From contig CM061231.1 in assembly GCA_030844895.1 (NCBI GenBank), positions 136,433,023 through 136,497,022 of the forward strand: a stretch of 64,000 bases of DNA, read 5' to 3'. How positions within the stretch are numbered: the stretch's first letter is position 1; every line of letters starts with the position of its first letter. The DNA comes from Ambrosia x helenae (Eukaryota > Streptophyta > Magnoliopsida > Asterales > Asteraceae). A program made the translations under genes and the position numbers. The notes beneath the pieces are model-generated. The model had not been told where the DNA came from. It saw only the letters and a program-made list of their open reading frames with translations, and did not search any database. Positions 1-12,200 of the stretch are shown here, in pieces.

Positions 1-890
1 TGTTTTTAAACTTGTATCATACGTGCTTAAAGGCATCCTCTCCTGTTTCATCCCCCGCCTTGCATCGCTTTTCTGGGGTCCCAAAAAGCGGTGTCTTTGG
101 TGAGGACGCTGAGTCTTCGGTTATCTTATAGAGTTACGCCCTTGTCTCCTTTTCAAGTTGGAATTGGTGGTCTCGGAAATTGAAGGTGGTGGCTTCATCA
201 AAGCCGCTAATTTTTTTGCAGCAAACTTAATTGCACTGGCGGCTTCTGCACGTTCAGCGCAAGGTCCTCCGACGTCGAAGAAACACGCTCTTTGATTAGC
301 GACGTTGGGGATATCGGATGCTCTTGCTCCTGCTCGTGCTCCTCTTGTCTTGTCAGGGTAATCTGGCATAGTTACGTAGATACCCTTGATTTGGTACCCA
401 TGTTCAACAAATCGATGAACTTAAAGATTGGGCCAAATGGGTTTGAATTTGAATGCGATCCTGAGTTTAAGGATTGAGAGAATGTCGAGGGAGAATATTG
501 GAATTGGTGTTCTCGGAAATAAATTGTTTTGTAACTCGGTAGATTGTATAATTTGACTAGTTTGAAAAAATTGTTGTAAATAAATTTGTATTATTCGTTT
601 TAAATAAATTTATGATTATTACATTTATTTACTATTATTAAACATTAAAGATTATTCGTTTTAAATAAATTTAGTATTATTAAGTAATGTAATAATCCTA
701 AATTATTTATTAATAATAGTAGTAGTATTAACATTAACAGTACCATAATAATAACGCTGCCATTACTAAATAAACCTCGAACAGAAATTGATGAGTCACC
801 CAACGCATCCATGATAGCAAATGGTGATTGATGATAAAAATACTATAAACTAAACAACATAAAAAAGATGACATTCAGGGTACGACTGAC
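1..890. other. AT-rich stretch, no gene recognised
   Basis: I see no supportable gene here. A short minus-strand ORF (121-369, 82 codons) is mildly GC-richer than its surroundings and could be an old exon or retroelement scrap, but I recognise no domain. From about 540 to 840 the sequence is simple AT-rich DNA with TTATT-type runs. Confidence 0.5.
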
Positions 891-897
891 ACAATCT

Positions 898-986
898 GAT
901 CCCTCCCTTTCATTTAGCGGCATCAATATGATCCCTCCCTTTCATTTAGCGGCATCAACAATCCCTCCCTTTCATTTAGCGGCATC
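898..986. repeat. Tandem repeat, about 30-bp unit, three copies
   Basis: Three near-identical direct copies of a unit beginning GATCCCTCCCTTTCATTTAG and ending GCGGCATC lie head to tail. A fourth diverged copy (GCCTTTGTTTCAATGAGCGG) follows near 1045. No coding context is visible. Confidence 0.9.
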
Positions 987-1190
987 TAGGGACAAGACTT
1001 ACACACTTTCAGGTTACCAATCATTGGGATAGTATCATAGGGTGATGCCTTTGTTTCAATGAGCGGCATCACCATTTTCACAAATTACACATTTAACCAA
1101 CCAATTATAATTTGGAAAACACAAAACCATCCATAAATGCAAATGATTCTTAAGGGTGGGCGGTATGCAACGATAAACTAGTGAAAGTAA

Positions 1191-1782
1191 GGGTGAGCAT
1201 AATAAAACCGATAATTAGAAAAAATGAAAATCGAACTGAAAAACGAACTAAAAATAAATGAAATTAGATTAAAAGATTGGTTATGGTTAAGATATGGCCA
1301 AAACCGAACCATTCGGTTTGGTTTTTCCTTCTTTCATAACTGAAATAACCAAAACCGAACCGATAGTTATATATTTACGTGTTTTTCATATGTTTGGAAC
1401 ATATTTTCATGTATATTCATGCATTTGAAACATGTTTTTATGTATTTTATGGGTATTTGATGTATTTTTCATGTATTCTGGAAAAAGGGTTCAAAACACT
1501 TTTTCTTAACGGCAAACTTTATCTCACCTTAATTTCACCTTATCTTGCATTTGCAAGGATTTGAATCTACAACCTTACATTTGTGAGGGAAGACACCATA
1601 CCACTAGACTAAGAGGTCATGGGTAATAAAAACTGATTGTAACTGAAACCGAACCGATAAATGACATATTAACCAACTTAACCGATCGGCATTGGTTATG
1701 GTTTTCCTTATAACTGAACTTCGGTTACTGGTTTCAGTTATGTATAAAAACCGGACCGAACCGAACTGACATTTGCTCACCC
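1191..1782. mobile_element. MITE with GGGTGAGCA inverted ends
   Basis: The left end GGGTGAGCA is matched by TGCTCACCC at the right end, a perfect 9-bp inverted repeat. The interior is low complexity and iterates AACCGAACC/GGTTCGGTT words. No clean target duplication was found. The architecture matches three other elements in the window (35319, 40148, 42121). It is interrupted by a tRNA-like SINE at about 1500-1625. Confidence 0.6.
1500..1625 (-). mobile_element. tRNA-derived SINE-like insertion
   Basis: Read on the minus strand it carries an A-box-like TAGTCTAGTGGTA and, about 45 bases on, a B-box-like GTAGATTCAAATCC, which is the spacing of an internal RNA polymerase III promoter. It interrupts the MITE at 1191-1782. 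It is not a functional tRNA: I see no complete cloverleaf. Confidence 0.45.
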
Positions 1783-3001
1783 ACAAACTCAAAGTTCTAC
1801 TAGTTACGTATTGTCAACTAATTATTATTATAAACTATCTTAAAACATCTTAGGAACGGGGGAATGCAATCCTAGTATGATAAACAATAGGTCCCACCAT
1901 TTAAACACACTACCTACTACTTACTCTCTATATCTCTTACCTATACACACAATCACTCGATTAGTAGAATTCTATCAGTAGCACCTATAGTGGTGTAGTT
2001 GCTTGGATATTCCTACCTGTAACGGTACCGAGCTCTACTCCGTCCAACCTAAATTGATAATTTAAGGTTTACTTGTTATTGAATTGAATTGTTTAAATGG
2101 TTTTTGTGACATGAATTCCACATGTTCTTGACTTTATATGTGATTCAAAGTGTGATTTAAGGAATTAAGTAATGAATGCCATCATATGATAACATGAGTT
2201 TAATACTTTTTTTATGAATTTATAATTTTTACTTTAGTTGTATTTTATTTTAATGAGTTATTTTAATATCAGAGTTTGTTATATTATTGCTGAAATTTTG
2301 TTTTTTTATTCCTTATAATAATTAGAGTTAATTACTAGTAAGAGGATGGCTATTTTAACATATGTGGAATTAGGAGCGCCTGTATGGTTACTCTGAATTG
2401 GCAATAAAATAGCTAAACTAACCTTTTACTTCTAAATAATACATAGTATATTGTTTTTTTTTATCTCTGTCCTTCTAGTCCCCAATATATTAAAATCTTA
2501 ATGATCATATGCGTTAGTATTTCAAAATTTTAGGGATGACACGTGTTTTTATTTCAAATTTTAGGACAAAACTTGTAATTAACTCCAATAAAAGTTATAA
2601 CATATCTCAATGGAACGCCATACATTTAAAACTTGACATGTATTTGATTTCGTGACTAAGTTATTTTACTGGCCATAGTTTTAATATATCAATACAAGTT
2701 CTTGAATATGTGACAGAATAGTTCTATCATCAAAAGTCCGGTTTCTATTGGGATCAAAATACTTTTATGGTTTAAGCTTCTTGCTTAAATCCATGAATGA
2801 CTGTGGTTTAGGGTTCTTAAATGTTAACCAATTGACTTTTATACAATTTAGTGATATAGTAAAGGCATGTACCGGAACCAACTTCATTGTTTCACATATG
2901 CATCTTGTATATAGATATAGATATACAAATCAATGTAACGTAGTAACTCCATCTGAAACATGTAGATGTTTGATGTTTATATATTATACGAGAACGTCAG
3001 T
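1783..3001. other. Intergenic, no feature recognised
   Basis: AT-rich sequence without a convincing ORF; the ORF at 2748-3020 has no recognisable domain and ends in the LINE relic. Confidence 0.5.
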
Positions 3002-3440
3002 TGGAGCCTCTCACTATTGAGGGAAGGAGGGTCAGAGGTAGACCCAAGTTGAGTTGGGATGATTGAATTAGGCATGATTTACTATAATTTCACCTCTTTG
3101 AGGGCATGGTGCAGGATATGATTAAGGTTAAAGATGTCTAGTACCTCAGTTGTGTCTTAAGGACTTCAATTTTTCCACGGTTTAGGGAGCTTTGCAAGTG
3201 TTCATACATTTATGCCTATATGCTCTTGTATGAGATTAAATATGTTTCCTTTTTACCGTGTTACTCACTCTTATGTGTTGGTAGCTTCCTATTTCTATAT
3301 ATTTCGTTTTCTTTGTACAAGGGTGGTTTTTGAACTACAGGTTTTTCTGGAAGTAATCTCTCTATCCCTAAGGATAGGTGTAAAGTTTGCCTACATCTCA
3401 CCCTTCTCAGAACCTAACTGGTAGCTCTGCTATTTGTAGA
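3002..3440 (+). mobile_element. RTE-type LINE 3' tail with SINE-like end (relic)
   Basis: Translation near 3020-3060 gives a degraded RGRPKLSWDD peptide. This is the GRPxxxWxD motif that I know from the C-terminal end of plant RTE/non-LTR reverse transcriptases. It is followed by stops and a non-coding tail. The segment 3346-3435 resembles the conserved 3' half of asterid Au-type SINEs (TCTGGAAGTAATCTCTCTAT). A similar and better preserved tail lies at 46490-46612. It is a dead 5'-truncated copy. Confidence 0.5.
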
Positions 3441-3586
3441 AGTTACTATGTATGGTTGTTTGTTGTACCGTTTACATACAATAAAGTTAATTATAAACAT
3501 ACTCATTTCTTTACATAACAATGCAATTATTTGGGTTCCACATTATGAATTCATATAATTATAGGTGTAATGATACTAAGGTTGAT

Positions 3587-3815
3587 TTGATAGAAATTGA
3601 AACAGAGAACTTGATAACAATTGAAACTGAATAAAATTCTATATTTCTTTTTTGTATATTGATATGTTACAACCAAGAGAACAAGGGGACCATTTATAGG
3701 AGAAGATAAGCCTAACGGCTATATTCTTGATTGCCTCTTTCTTAGCTGTCCAAAAACACTAAAAGAGGAAATAATTATATTTTCCTAATCCTCAAATAAA
3801 TATTATTTTCTAACA
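3587..3815 (-). repeat. 3' LTR of truncated copia element
   Basis: Read on the minus strand, a purine tract (CTTGAGGGGGAG, 3816-3827) directly precedes TGTTAGAAAATAATATT. This is the polypurine-tract/LTR boundary of the copia pseudogene next to it. The distal LTR end is only approximate. Confidence 0.6.
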
Positions 3816-4438
3816 CTCCCCCTCAAGTTGAGTAGTGGGGTCTCCGATACGCAACTTGAAGAGACAATTATTGTAGAGTCTTCCGTTGACGGATTTTGTT
3901 AAGATGTCTGCAAGCTGGTCTTCTGATCGAACGAACTGAAGTTCTATAGTTTTATTTTCAAGTTTCTCCTTGATGAAGTGCCTATCAACTTCCACATGTT
4001 TCGTACGGTCGTGTTGAACAGGGTTTTCAAATATTTGCATTGCTGCTTTGTTATCGCAAAGGATCTTACTTGACTCATTCTGGGGGTATCCAATCTCGGT
4101 TAATAGTTTACGTATCCATAGTACTTTTGCTAGACCTCTTGCAATGCCTCGAAACTCAGCCTCGGTACTTGATAGAGCGACAACCTTTTGTTTCTTGCTT
4201 CTCCAGGTGACTAAGTTTCCGCCAACTAAGGTAAAGTATCCTGATGTAGATCTTCGATCTTGTTTGTCTCCTGCCCAATCAGCGTCCGTATAGGCCTGGA
4301 TTCTCAGATGTTTATTCGGTTGGAAAAGGATCCCATGACTAGCGGTTCCTTTAAGATATCTTATGATTCTCCAAACAGCATCCATGTGATTGACTTGAGG
4401 TTGGTGCATGAACTCGCTAACAACTCCAACTGCATATG
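3810..4438 (-). pseudogene. Ty1/copia RNase H fragment
   Basis: This is the C-terminal part of a copia polyprotein. It reads into RNase H: DADWAGDKQDRRSTSGY (first catalytic Asp), SSTEAEFRGIA (catalytic Glu), LCDNKAAMQI (second Asp) and the terminal EDQLADILTK block. The frame stays open upstream of the first Met through YAVGVVSEF until it is cut off exactly at 4438, where the TGTCACACCC end of a gypsy LTR begins. The rest of this element (gag, protease, integrase, RT) is not found on the other side of the insertion, so it was lost. RNase H would degrade the RNA strand during reverse transcription; this copy is dead. Confidence 0.85.
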
Positions 4439-5341
4439 TGTCACACCCTCAAATTTCCACTGCAGGGTTTATACCGCGAGGCGCATGACAAACCAGGACC
4501 CCATAGCCATAAGTCACATGAACGACTCTAAATGCCCAACCATTTAGTTCGTTATTGTAAAAACCAAGTTTTAAAGTTTTAACCAAACCAATAATAGTAT
4601 AGCGGAAGCAAATGAAAAATAGTAAATAAAGTTTGCGCAAAACACCGCGCCCAAAACCAAATAAATAGTAACTGTTCAAAATAGTTTAAGTGTTTAAGAC
4701 CCACGAAATGATGCATGACCTAACCGTGCTCCGTTCCTAGTTACCTGCAAAAGCATGCTATCGTGTGTCAACATAAAGTTGGTGAGTTCACAAAGTAAAG
4801 TAAATTAATATGCAAATGCGCTGGTTTTCCAAAAACCACGTAAGTAAAGTAATAACGTAGGTCCTCCAGACCAAAGAGATAAAGAGTTGTCAGTTTAAGT
4901 GTGTCAGGGGTAGCTAGCCCACTCAATGTAACTAAACAAGATTATTGGGAAACCTTCAGAAAAATAGTTATTTGCCTCGATGACTGGCGTCTATCAACAC
5001 CAGTCGGAAATTGTGGTCAGAAGTTCATGCCCGTGCCTCAAGCACCTCAGACATGAGGTTGCTGCATCAACCTAATAGCGCTATCAACTAATACCCCGTT
5101 CGCCTCCAGCGATTAACCCAATAATATGCAAGGACTTTCAATGATAGAGTGTTTAGATTACACAGGACCAATAAGTTTTAAACGACCGAAAACCCGATCC
5201 ACACAAGGAATCGTAAAACCGACCCACACAAGGAGTCATACCTGAGTAGTCCCAAATGGACTAGAAAACGTTTACCAAAGTTGTCTCTAATCCGAGACGC
5301 ATGCTTTTGAGAAAAAGAGTAGTGAAACTCACCTTAACGTG
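4439..5341 (-). repeat. Gypsy 3' LTR, outer part
   Basis: It begins TGTCACACCCTC and matches the solo LTR at 43452 (shared words such as TTTACCGCGAGGCGCATGAC and GACAAACCAGGA). Homology stops after ACTCACCTTAACGTG near 5341. The LTR resumes at 17971 beyond the Sirevirus. Confidence 0.85.
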
Positions 5342-5378
5342 AGAAGAACAGATGATTAGATGACCTGGAGAAGAACAA
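5338..5378. other. Filler DNA at Sirevirus left junction
   Basis: Between the gypsy LTR and the Sirevirus lie two scrambled partial copies of the Sirevirus LTR start: GAGAAGAACAGATGATTAGA (5341-5360) and TGACCTGGAGAAGAACA (5361-5377). Both words occur intact in the LTR itself (from 5391). This looks like templated filler. Confidence 0.8.
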
Positions 5379-6084
5379 TTTTGGGTCTGCTGACCTGGAG
5401 AAGAACAGATGATTAGAAAGCCAAAATATGCTATCAGTTTGATCCTTGAATAAACAGTCTTTACAACTTACTTCTCCCAAAAGACTGCTGACCCTAACAA
5501 CTGTTCTATCCAAACAACTGCTCAACAACTGCTGATACAAAGAACTGCTGAGTAAACAACTGATGAAGAACAACTGCTGACCAAAGGTCTGATGAAGAAC
5601 AACTGCTGATACAAGTACTGAAGACCAAAGCACTGCTGGAACCAACAGCACTTAGGCTCCAGTAGTGGATACAAGACCATCAGAGTTTATCTACAACAGC
5701 TGTTTAATATCAGTGCTTTCAATGTAACAGTAGTTTGTAATAGGCAGATGGTTATGTTTGTTATTCTGTTAGAGGTCACTGTCTTAGGTGACGTCAGTCT
5801 AGGTCATCAGTGCTTTGAGTCTGTCTATAAATAGAACAGTGCTTGTACTGTTCTATTGCATCACACACAAAAACATTCTCTCAGACAAACACTGTGTGAT
5901 CAGGCTGAGGGGGAGTAATTGTACGATTGTAATCTTTTGGATAAATGAAAGCTTTCGATCTGAAAACATTTACTCTCTTGTTTTGATTAACAGTTTATTA
6001 TTCCGCTGCACTTTCATTCTATTTTCATTTCATTATTACCATATTTAGTTAAACAATCAAAACAATCAAACTCAGATCCTAACA
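5379..6084 (+). repeat. Sirevirus 5' LTR
   Basis: 706 bp, starting TTTTGGGTCTGC (the sister LTR starts TGTTGGG, so the terminal TG has mutated to TT) and ending GATCCTAACA. It contains many CAACTGCTGA-type words and a TGACGTCA-like site near 5790. Confidence 0.95.
5826..5833 (+). promoter_or_regulatory. LTR TATA box
   Basis: TATAAATA within CTGTCTATAAATAGAACAG, in the second half of the LTR where the retroviral U3/R promoter is expected. It is repeated at 17712-17719 in the 3' LTR. Confidence 0.8.
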
Positions 6085-6086
6085 AT

Positions 6087-6098
6087 TGGTATCAGAGC
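6087..6098 (+). promoter_or_regulatory. Primer binding site (tRNA-iMet)
   Basis: TGGTATCAGAGC lies two bases after the 5' LTR. It is the standard copia PBS complementary to the 3' end of initiator methionine tRNA, where minus-strand synthesis starts. Confidence 0.95.
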
Positions 6099-6248
6099 TT
6101 GGTCAATTAAATTCGATCTAACCAATCAATTTAATAATCAGCTCACAATTATTGATATCGTTTGTCTGTTAGATTGAAAACAGAGTAATAGTTTAATTTC
6201 GTTTCAACCGTTTTTAAACAGACTTTGTTTTTTTTTTAAAATCAGAGA

Positions 6249-9200
6249 ATGGCTTCTATCAATCACGATCCACATAACACTGGCACGAACAACAAGCCAC
6301 CGATGCTTGTCAGATCTGAATACAATATCTGGCAACGTCGGATGAGCCATGTTCTAGCTCAACAAAACACTGGGTGTTGGAAGTCGGTTATCTTCGGACC
6401 ACATGTTCCGACTGTGCCGAGTACTGAAGATCCCAAAGTGTTTGAGCCAAAGAAACTTGAAAACTACTCCGACCAGGATTTTCAGAAAATTGAGCTAGAT
6501 GCTAAGGCCTTCAGTATTGTGGCCATGGCTCTACCCAATGACATATATGCTGGGTTGTTACACTGTAACAGTGCAAAAGAGTTGTGGGATGCACTGAAAG
6601 AACAGTTTGGTGGGACTGAGGAGGTTATTGAAAACAATCGTGAAATACTTAACCAACAATATGAAACATTCAGTCATGTCAAAGGAGAGTCATTAACTCA
6701 ACAGTTTGAGAGATTTAATTGCTTAATTAGTGAACTAAAATTGGTTGGTCTTACTTACCCTCATTCAACCTTGAACCATAGGTTTTTAAGATCATTACCA
6801 GACAAATGGGACACTATTGCTATTGTGATGAGAAACTCAATTGGATTCAAAGACCTATCACTGACCCAGCTTCATGGTAAGCTCTTGACCTATGAGAGAG
6901 AGCTTAACCAGAAAAAGAAGCTCCAGGACTCTGGAAAAGTGTCTGATGACTATGTGTTTGGGAATACAGCACTTTTGGGTCATGATGAGGTGCCTGGAAA
7001 CACAAAGGATCAGAGTTATGATCATTTCATTGACATAACTTCAGGTTTTAACTCAGGTTTTAACTCTGATTCTTATTCACCAAACTATGCTTTCACAGCA
7101 AGTGGTGGTGATATCTAGGCATCTGACAATATATCCTTTGAGTATGATGACCTGAAATACTTTGACCCTGATGATTTGGAAGAAATGGACATTATGCACC
7201 AATTGGCCCTTCTCAGTGTAAGAACTAATAATTTTTACAAGAAAACTGGTAGAAGGTTTCCAGGGTTGACTGGCAGATCTAAGGTTGGGTTGGATAAATC
7301 AAAGATCAAGTGTTACAAATGTCATAGGTTTGGTCATTTTGCTAGGGAATGTAGGGGTCAACATGGTACACCTATGATAACCTATCCAAATCAAAGACCA
7401 CAGACCAACACTTATCAGAATTCCTATAATGCCCCTGGACCAAATTTGCAAAACACTGCTCATTTTGCACAGTCCTCAAACACTGTTCCTGTCCAGTATG
7501 TCCAAACCACTGTTCCTCAGATCCACTATGTGCAAACACCTGTTGCTCAAGCACCTGTGCAAACGACTGTTGCTCCATCCTCTGCTCCTGCAGAGACCAG
7601 TCAACAGAGCTTCTTTACACAAGGCTTTGTTGATTGGAGCAGTCTACCTGATGAGCTAACTGATGAGAATTTTGCACTAGTTGCCAAAGCTGAAAATGAA
7701 CCAGAAAATTTTTGTTTCATGGCCATGGTAGATGAGATTGAATCTGAGGAGGTGGTAACTGAATCTGATGTTGTGACTGATGATGTTGTTAGTGAAGTTG
7801 TTACAGGTGAAAAACCTGAAGAAGAGGTTGTGAATCTCACAGATCCCTGGGGTGCATCTGATGACTGTGAGTGCAAGTGTGATTGTGCATTGATGGCTGC
7901 TGCTAAGGTATCTCCTCAAATTCTTAAAGAGCTGTGTTCTGACAAATGTGTAATAGCATTTGCTAACATCAAAGAGGTGAATGAAAACCTTAGAAAGAAA
8001 ATTTTGGATGATGAAGTTAAATTTGAAAAACTCACAAAAGATTTGAAAACAAGTTTGACTGCAAAAGAGTATGAAATTAGCAGCTTAAAACATGAAGCAA
8101 CTATAACCAAAGACCAGCTCCAAACTATGATAGCAAAATATCAAAGTTGTAAAAGTGAGCTTGAGTCCACCCAAGTTGAATGTAAGAAATGGGTGGAATC
8201 ATGTAGAGGATTTGAGATGCTACTCAACAAACAAACCAAAAGTCATGTGAAGTTTGGCTTTGGTTTTGCAACCACTGCTCCAGCTTTTGAAAACATTGAC
8301 ACAAAGAGTCAAAAGTCTGTTGAGATAGTACCAACAAACCTGCAGGGTCAAGAGATTAAAATCACTGAACCAAATGGTAAGAAAATTGTTCTTGAAAAAC
8401 CAGAAGGTTCCTCATCTTTTACTGAACTTGAAAAGTATGAATTTAAACCTACTTGGTCTGATGAGTGTGATACTCTTGAGAATTATAAACCTGTTGATTT
8501 CAAAACACCTGAGGGAAAGACAGCTCCTCAGGCAAGGGTCATTCCCTTGGCAAAAGTCATTCCCCTGAAAGATCTTCCAGCAGATGCTCAAACATCTGCT
8601 GAAAAGAAGGCTGAAAAGGGGAAGAAGAAAGAAAAGACTGTCAACTTGTTCTGTGATTTCTGTGAAAAGAAGAATCATGTCACCAAAAACTGTTTTCTTC
8701 TAAAAGCATATGATATTAACAAAGGAACAAGTGAATGTGATTCCAAAGCCACATGCTCAATATGTGGGAAAAAGAATCACAAGACCAAAGAGTGCTTGTA
8801 TCTCAAAAATTTTGATGTGAAAATACAAGAATACAAAGCTAAAACTCTTGCAAACCCTGTGGTTAGTACTCCAAAAGGAAAGCCCAAACAGACCTTCACC
8901 CCTGTCCAAACATCTGTTACAAAAAGGCTTGAAACATCTGCTTCTAGAGATGTCCAAGTAACAGATGCTCCACCCACAAGCAAATACCCAAGAGGTTATG
9001 GTCAACATCCATGTCACAGTCTGCCACATGTTTATGAGGAGCCAAAAAGACCCTCTAAACCAAGAGTGAACAGAAATCCATATGGGTATTATCATCTGTC
9101 AGGAAGTGATCAAACAACTGCTGCCCCAAGTGTTGACATCCAAGCACTGGCAAATGGTCAGCAGCAGTTGTTGACCTTAATTCATAAATTGGTCCAAACC

Positions 9201-9284
9201 ACTGATCACCTTCCAAAGCTTGAGTCTGAAAGGTCTGAGGACCCATCCAAAGCCAACTTGGCTTTGGACACTCACCAAAACTAA
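6249..9284 (+). CDS. gag: Sirevirus gag, interrupted by one in-frame stop
   Basis: The start ATG at 6249 sits in AGAGAATGGCT. The frame runs to TAA at 9282-9284 (about 1011 codons) but is broken by a single TAG at 7116-7118; the same frame is open on both sides. The N-terminal 230 codons are a UBN2/copia-type gag core (SEYNIWQRRM, LHCNSAKELWDALKEQF, FLRSLPDKWD). Three CX2CX4HX4C zinc knuckles follow: CYKCHRFGHFAREC (codon about 355), CDFCEKKNHVTKNC (802) and CSICGKKNHKTKEC (836). A predicted coiled-coil, Lys/Glu-rich stretch lies between the first and second. Gag packages the RNA in virus-like particles. The length and extra knuckles fit Sireviruses. The TAG probably disables this copy unless read through. 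Confidence 0.9.
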
Positions 9285-9296
9285 TCATTTACTGAT

Positions 9297-12200
9297 GTGC
9301 AGGGAGCTTCTGCTTGTTTAGATAGTCTTTGGTATGTAGATAGTGGAGGTTCCAGGCACATGACAGGATGTAGAGCCCTTCTTCTGGACTTCTTGGCTCA
9401 TGGAGGGGGTGATATATCCTTTGGTAATGATTCTAAAGGTAAGGTGTTGGGTTCAGGAACTGTACAGGCTGGAAAACTCAAGTTTGAAAATGTCAATCTT
9501 ATTGATAATCTCAAGTTTAATCTTCTGAGTGTTTCACAAATGAGTGACAAAGGTTATGGCTCATTTTTCACAAAGAAAACTTGTAAGATTATTGGGCCAG
9601 AAGTGGTGAAAAAGATTGATACCATTATTGCTGAGAGCAAAGCACAACTTGTTGCTCATAGAAGTGGCAATGTGTATGTTGTTGATATGTTAAAGGACAA
9701 TCCTATGGCAAATGTCTGTCTGTTTTCTGCTGCCTCCACTAAGGAGACAGAATTGTGGCATAGGAGATTGGGTCACACCAACCTTAATACTATCAACACA
9801 CTCTCCAAACAAAGCCTTGTCAGAGGTTTACCATCAAAAGAATTTAAATGTGATGAGCATTGTGTTTCTTGCTTAAAAGGGAAACAACATAAAAGCTCTT
9901 ACAAATCCATTGATGAGTCCAAAACTAGTCAGTGTCTACAACTGTTGCACATGGACTTGTTTGGCCCTGTTAAAATCATGAGTCTAAGAAGAAAGAGATT
10001 TTGTCTTGTCATAGTTGATGATTTTTCTAGGTTTACATGGACTTACTTTTTACATTCTAAGGATGAGACTGCAGGTATATTGAAGGACTTTGTCACCAAA
10101 GTTAAAAAACAATATGACTTGCCAGTAAAAGTCTTCAGGAGTGACAATGGAACAGAGTTTAAAAATAAGGAGTTGGATGACTTCTGTGTGTCAAAAGGGA
10201 TTGTGAGGCAGTTCAGCATCCCAAGAACACCAGAACAAAATGGGGTGGTTGAGAGGAAAAATAGAACTCTTATAGAAGCTGCAAGAACCATGCTAGCAGA
10301 TTCTGGTTTGCCACTGTCCTTTTGGGCAGAAGCTGTAAATACTGCTTGCTATGTTCAAAACAGAGTTTTGATCAACCCCAGACATCAAAAAACTGCTTAT
10401 GAAATTTTGTTCAAAATCAAACCATTAATCTCATTTTTCAAAATCTTTGGTTGTCCATGTTTCATTTTAAATCTCAAAGATTCCATTTCAAAATTTGCAG
10501 CCAAAGTAGACTGTGGTTATTTTCTGGGATATTCTTCTACTGCTAAGGCCTACAAAGTGTTTAACACAAGGACTAAGACAATAGAAGAAACTCTGAATGT
10601 AAAGTTCAATGAACTTTCATCCCTAAAAATCCCTGCAAACCCTGCTGAACTATTTGATTTAGATAAATTCAAATTTGAAGATATCACTGTTAAAATTAAC
10701 AATGCAGGTATTCCACAGTCTCCACAGCAAGATTACAGAACAGATGTTGTGATCCCCAGTCACTACAAAGTCTATTCTGCCTCAGAGGAAGCAGCTGTTC
10801 AAAACAATTGTCAAAACTCTGCCACAGCTGTGTCAACCACTGTTGGCCAGTCTTATCCTCAAACCACTGCTTCACCCCTCACAACCACTGACCTATCATC
10901 TGTTGACAAAAGTCAATCATCTGTTGACAAAAGTCAGTCAAGTTTCACACCACTTGGACCCATTCCTCCATTACCATTCCAAACATCTGATGGCACTACA
11001 GAAGTACCAACAGATGTTACACCAACAGAGTCACCAAACCTCTGTCCATCACCTCAAAATGCCATTGTTCCATATCAAGGAGATCTTATTTACTTAAGAG
11101 CTCATCCACCAGACCAGATCATTGGCAACATCAGAGAGGGTGTGCTCACAAGAAGCCAATCCTCAAATATCTGTCTTTTTGCAGGTTTCTTATCCCTCAC
11201 ACAACCTGTCAAGTACCAAGAGGCACTGAAAGACAACAGTTGGGTAGAAGCCATGCAAGAAGAACTCCTTCAATTCAAAAGACAACAAGTATGGGAGCTT
11301 GTACCACTTCCTAAGGATGTTTGTCCTATAGGAACAAAGTGGGTCTTCAAAAACAAGACTGATGAAAGGGGTATTGTTGTCAAGAATAAAGCCAGGCTTG
11401 TGGTTCAAGGCTTCAGACAAGAAGAAGGAATAGATTATGATGAGACTTTTGTTCCTGTAGCAAGACTAGAAGCCATCAGACTATTTTTAGCCTTTGCTGT
11501 CAACCACAACATAAAGGTGTATCAGATGGACATCAAATGTGCTTTCCTTTATGGCAAAATTCAGGAGGAGGTCTATGTATGTCAGCCACCTGGTTTTGAA
11601 GACACATTCCATCCTGACTATGTCTACAAGCTCAACAAAGCTTTGTATGGACTTAAACAAGCACCAAGGGCCTGGTATGAAACTCTTTCCACATTTCTCT
11701 TATCCATTGGCTTCACAAGAGGTAAAATAGACAAAACTTTATTTCTTAAATGGAAAGGGAAACACTTAATGATTGTTCAAATATATGTGGATGACATCAT
11801 TTTTGGATCCACATGTAACCAAATGTGTGAAGAGTTCAGAAAACTCATGACAGCAGAGTTTGAGATGAGTGCCATGGGTGAGCTTCAGTGTTTCCTTGGT
11901 CTTCAAGTGAAACAACTGCAAAATGGCACATTCATTCACCAAAACAAATATGTAAAGAATTTATTAACCAGATTTGAGATGAATGATTGTAAGCCATGTA
12001 GTACACCCATGAGTAGAGTCAAGCTGCTCACTATTGATGACAAGGATGAACTGGTTGATCAAACACATTATAGATGTATGATTGGGTCTTTACTGTACCT
12101 AACTGCATCTAGGCCAGACATCATGTTTGCTACCTGTGTCTGTGCCAGATCCCAGGCTTCACCCAGAAAGTCAAACCTTATTGCTTTGAAAAGGATATTC

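Noticed and set aside
121..369. 82-codon minus-strand ORF
   Set aside because: No recognisable domain, splice context or neighbours; kept only as a remark.
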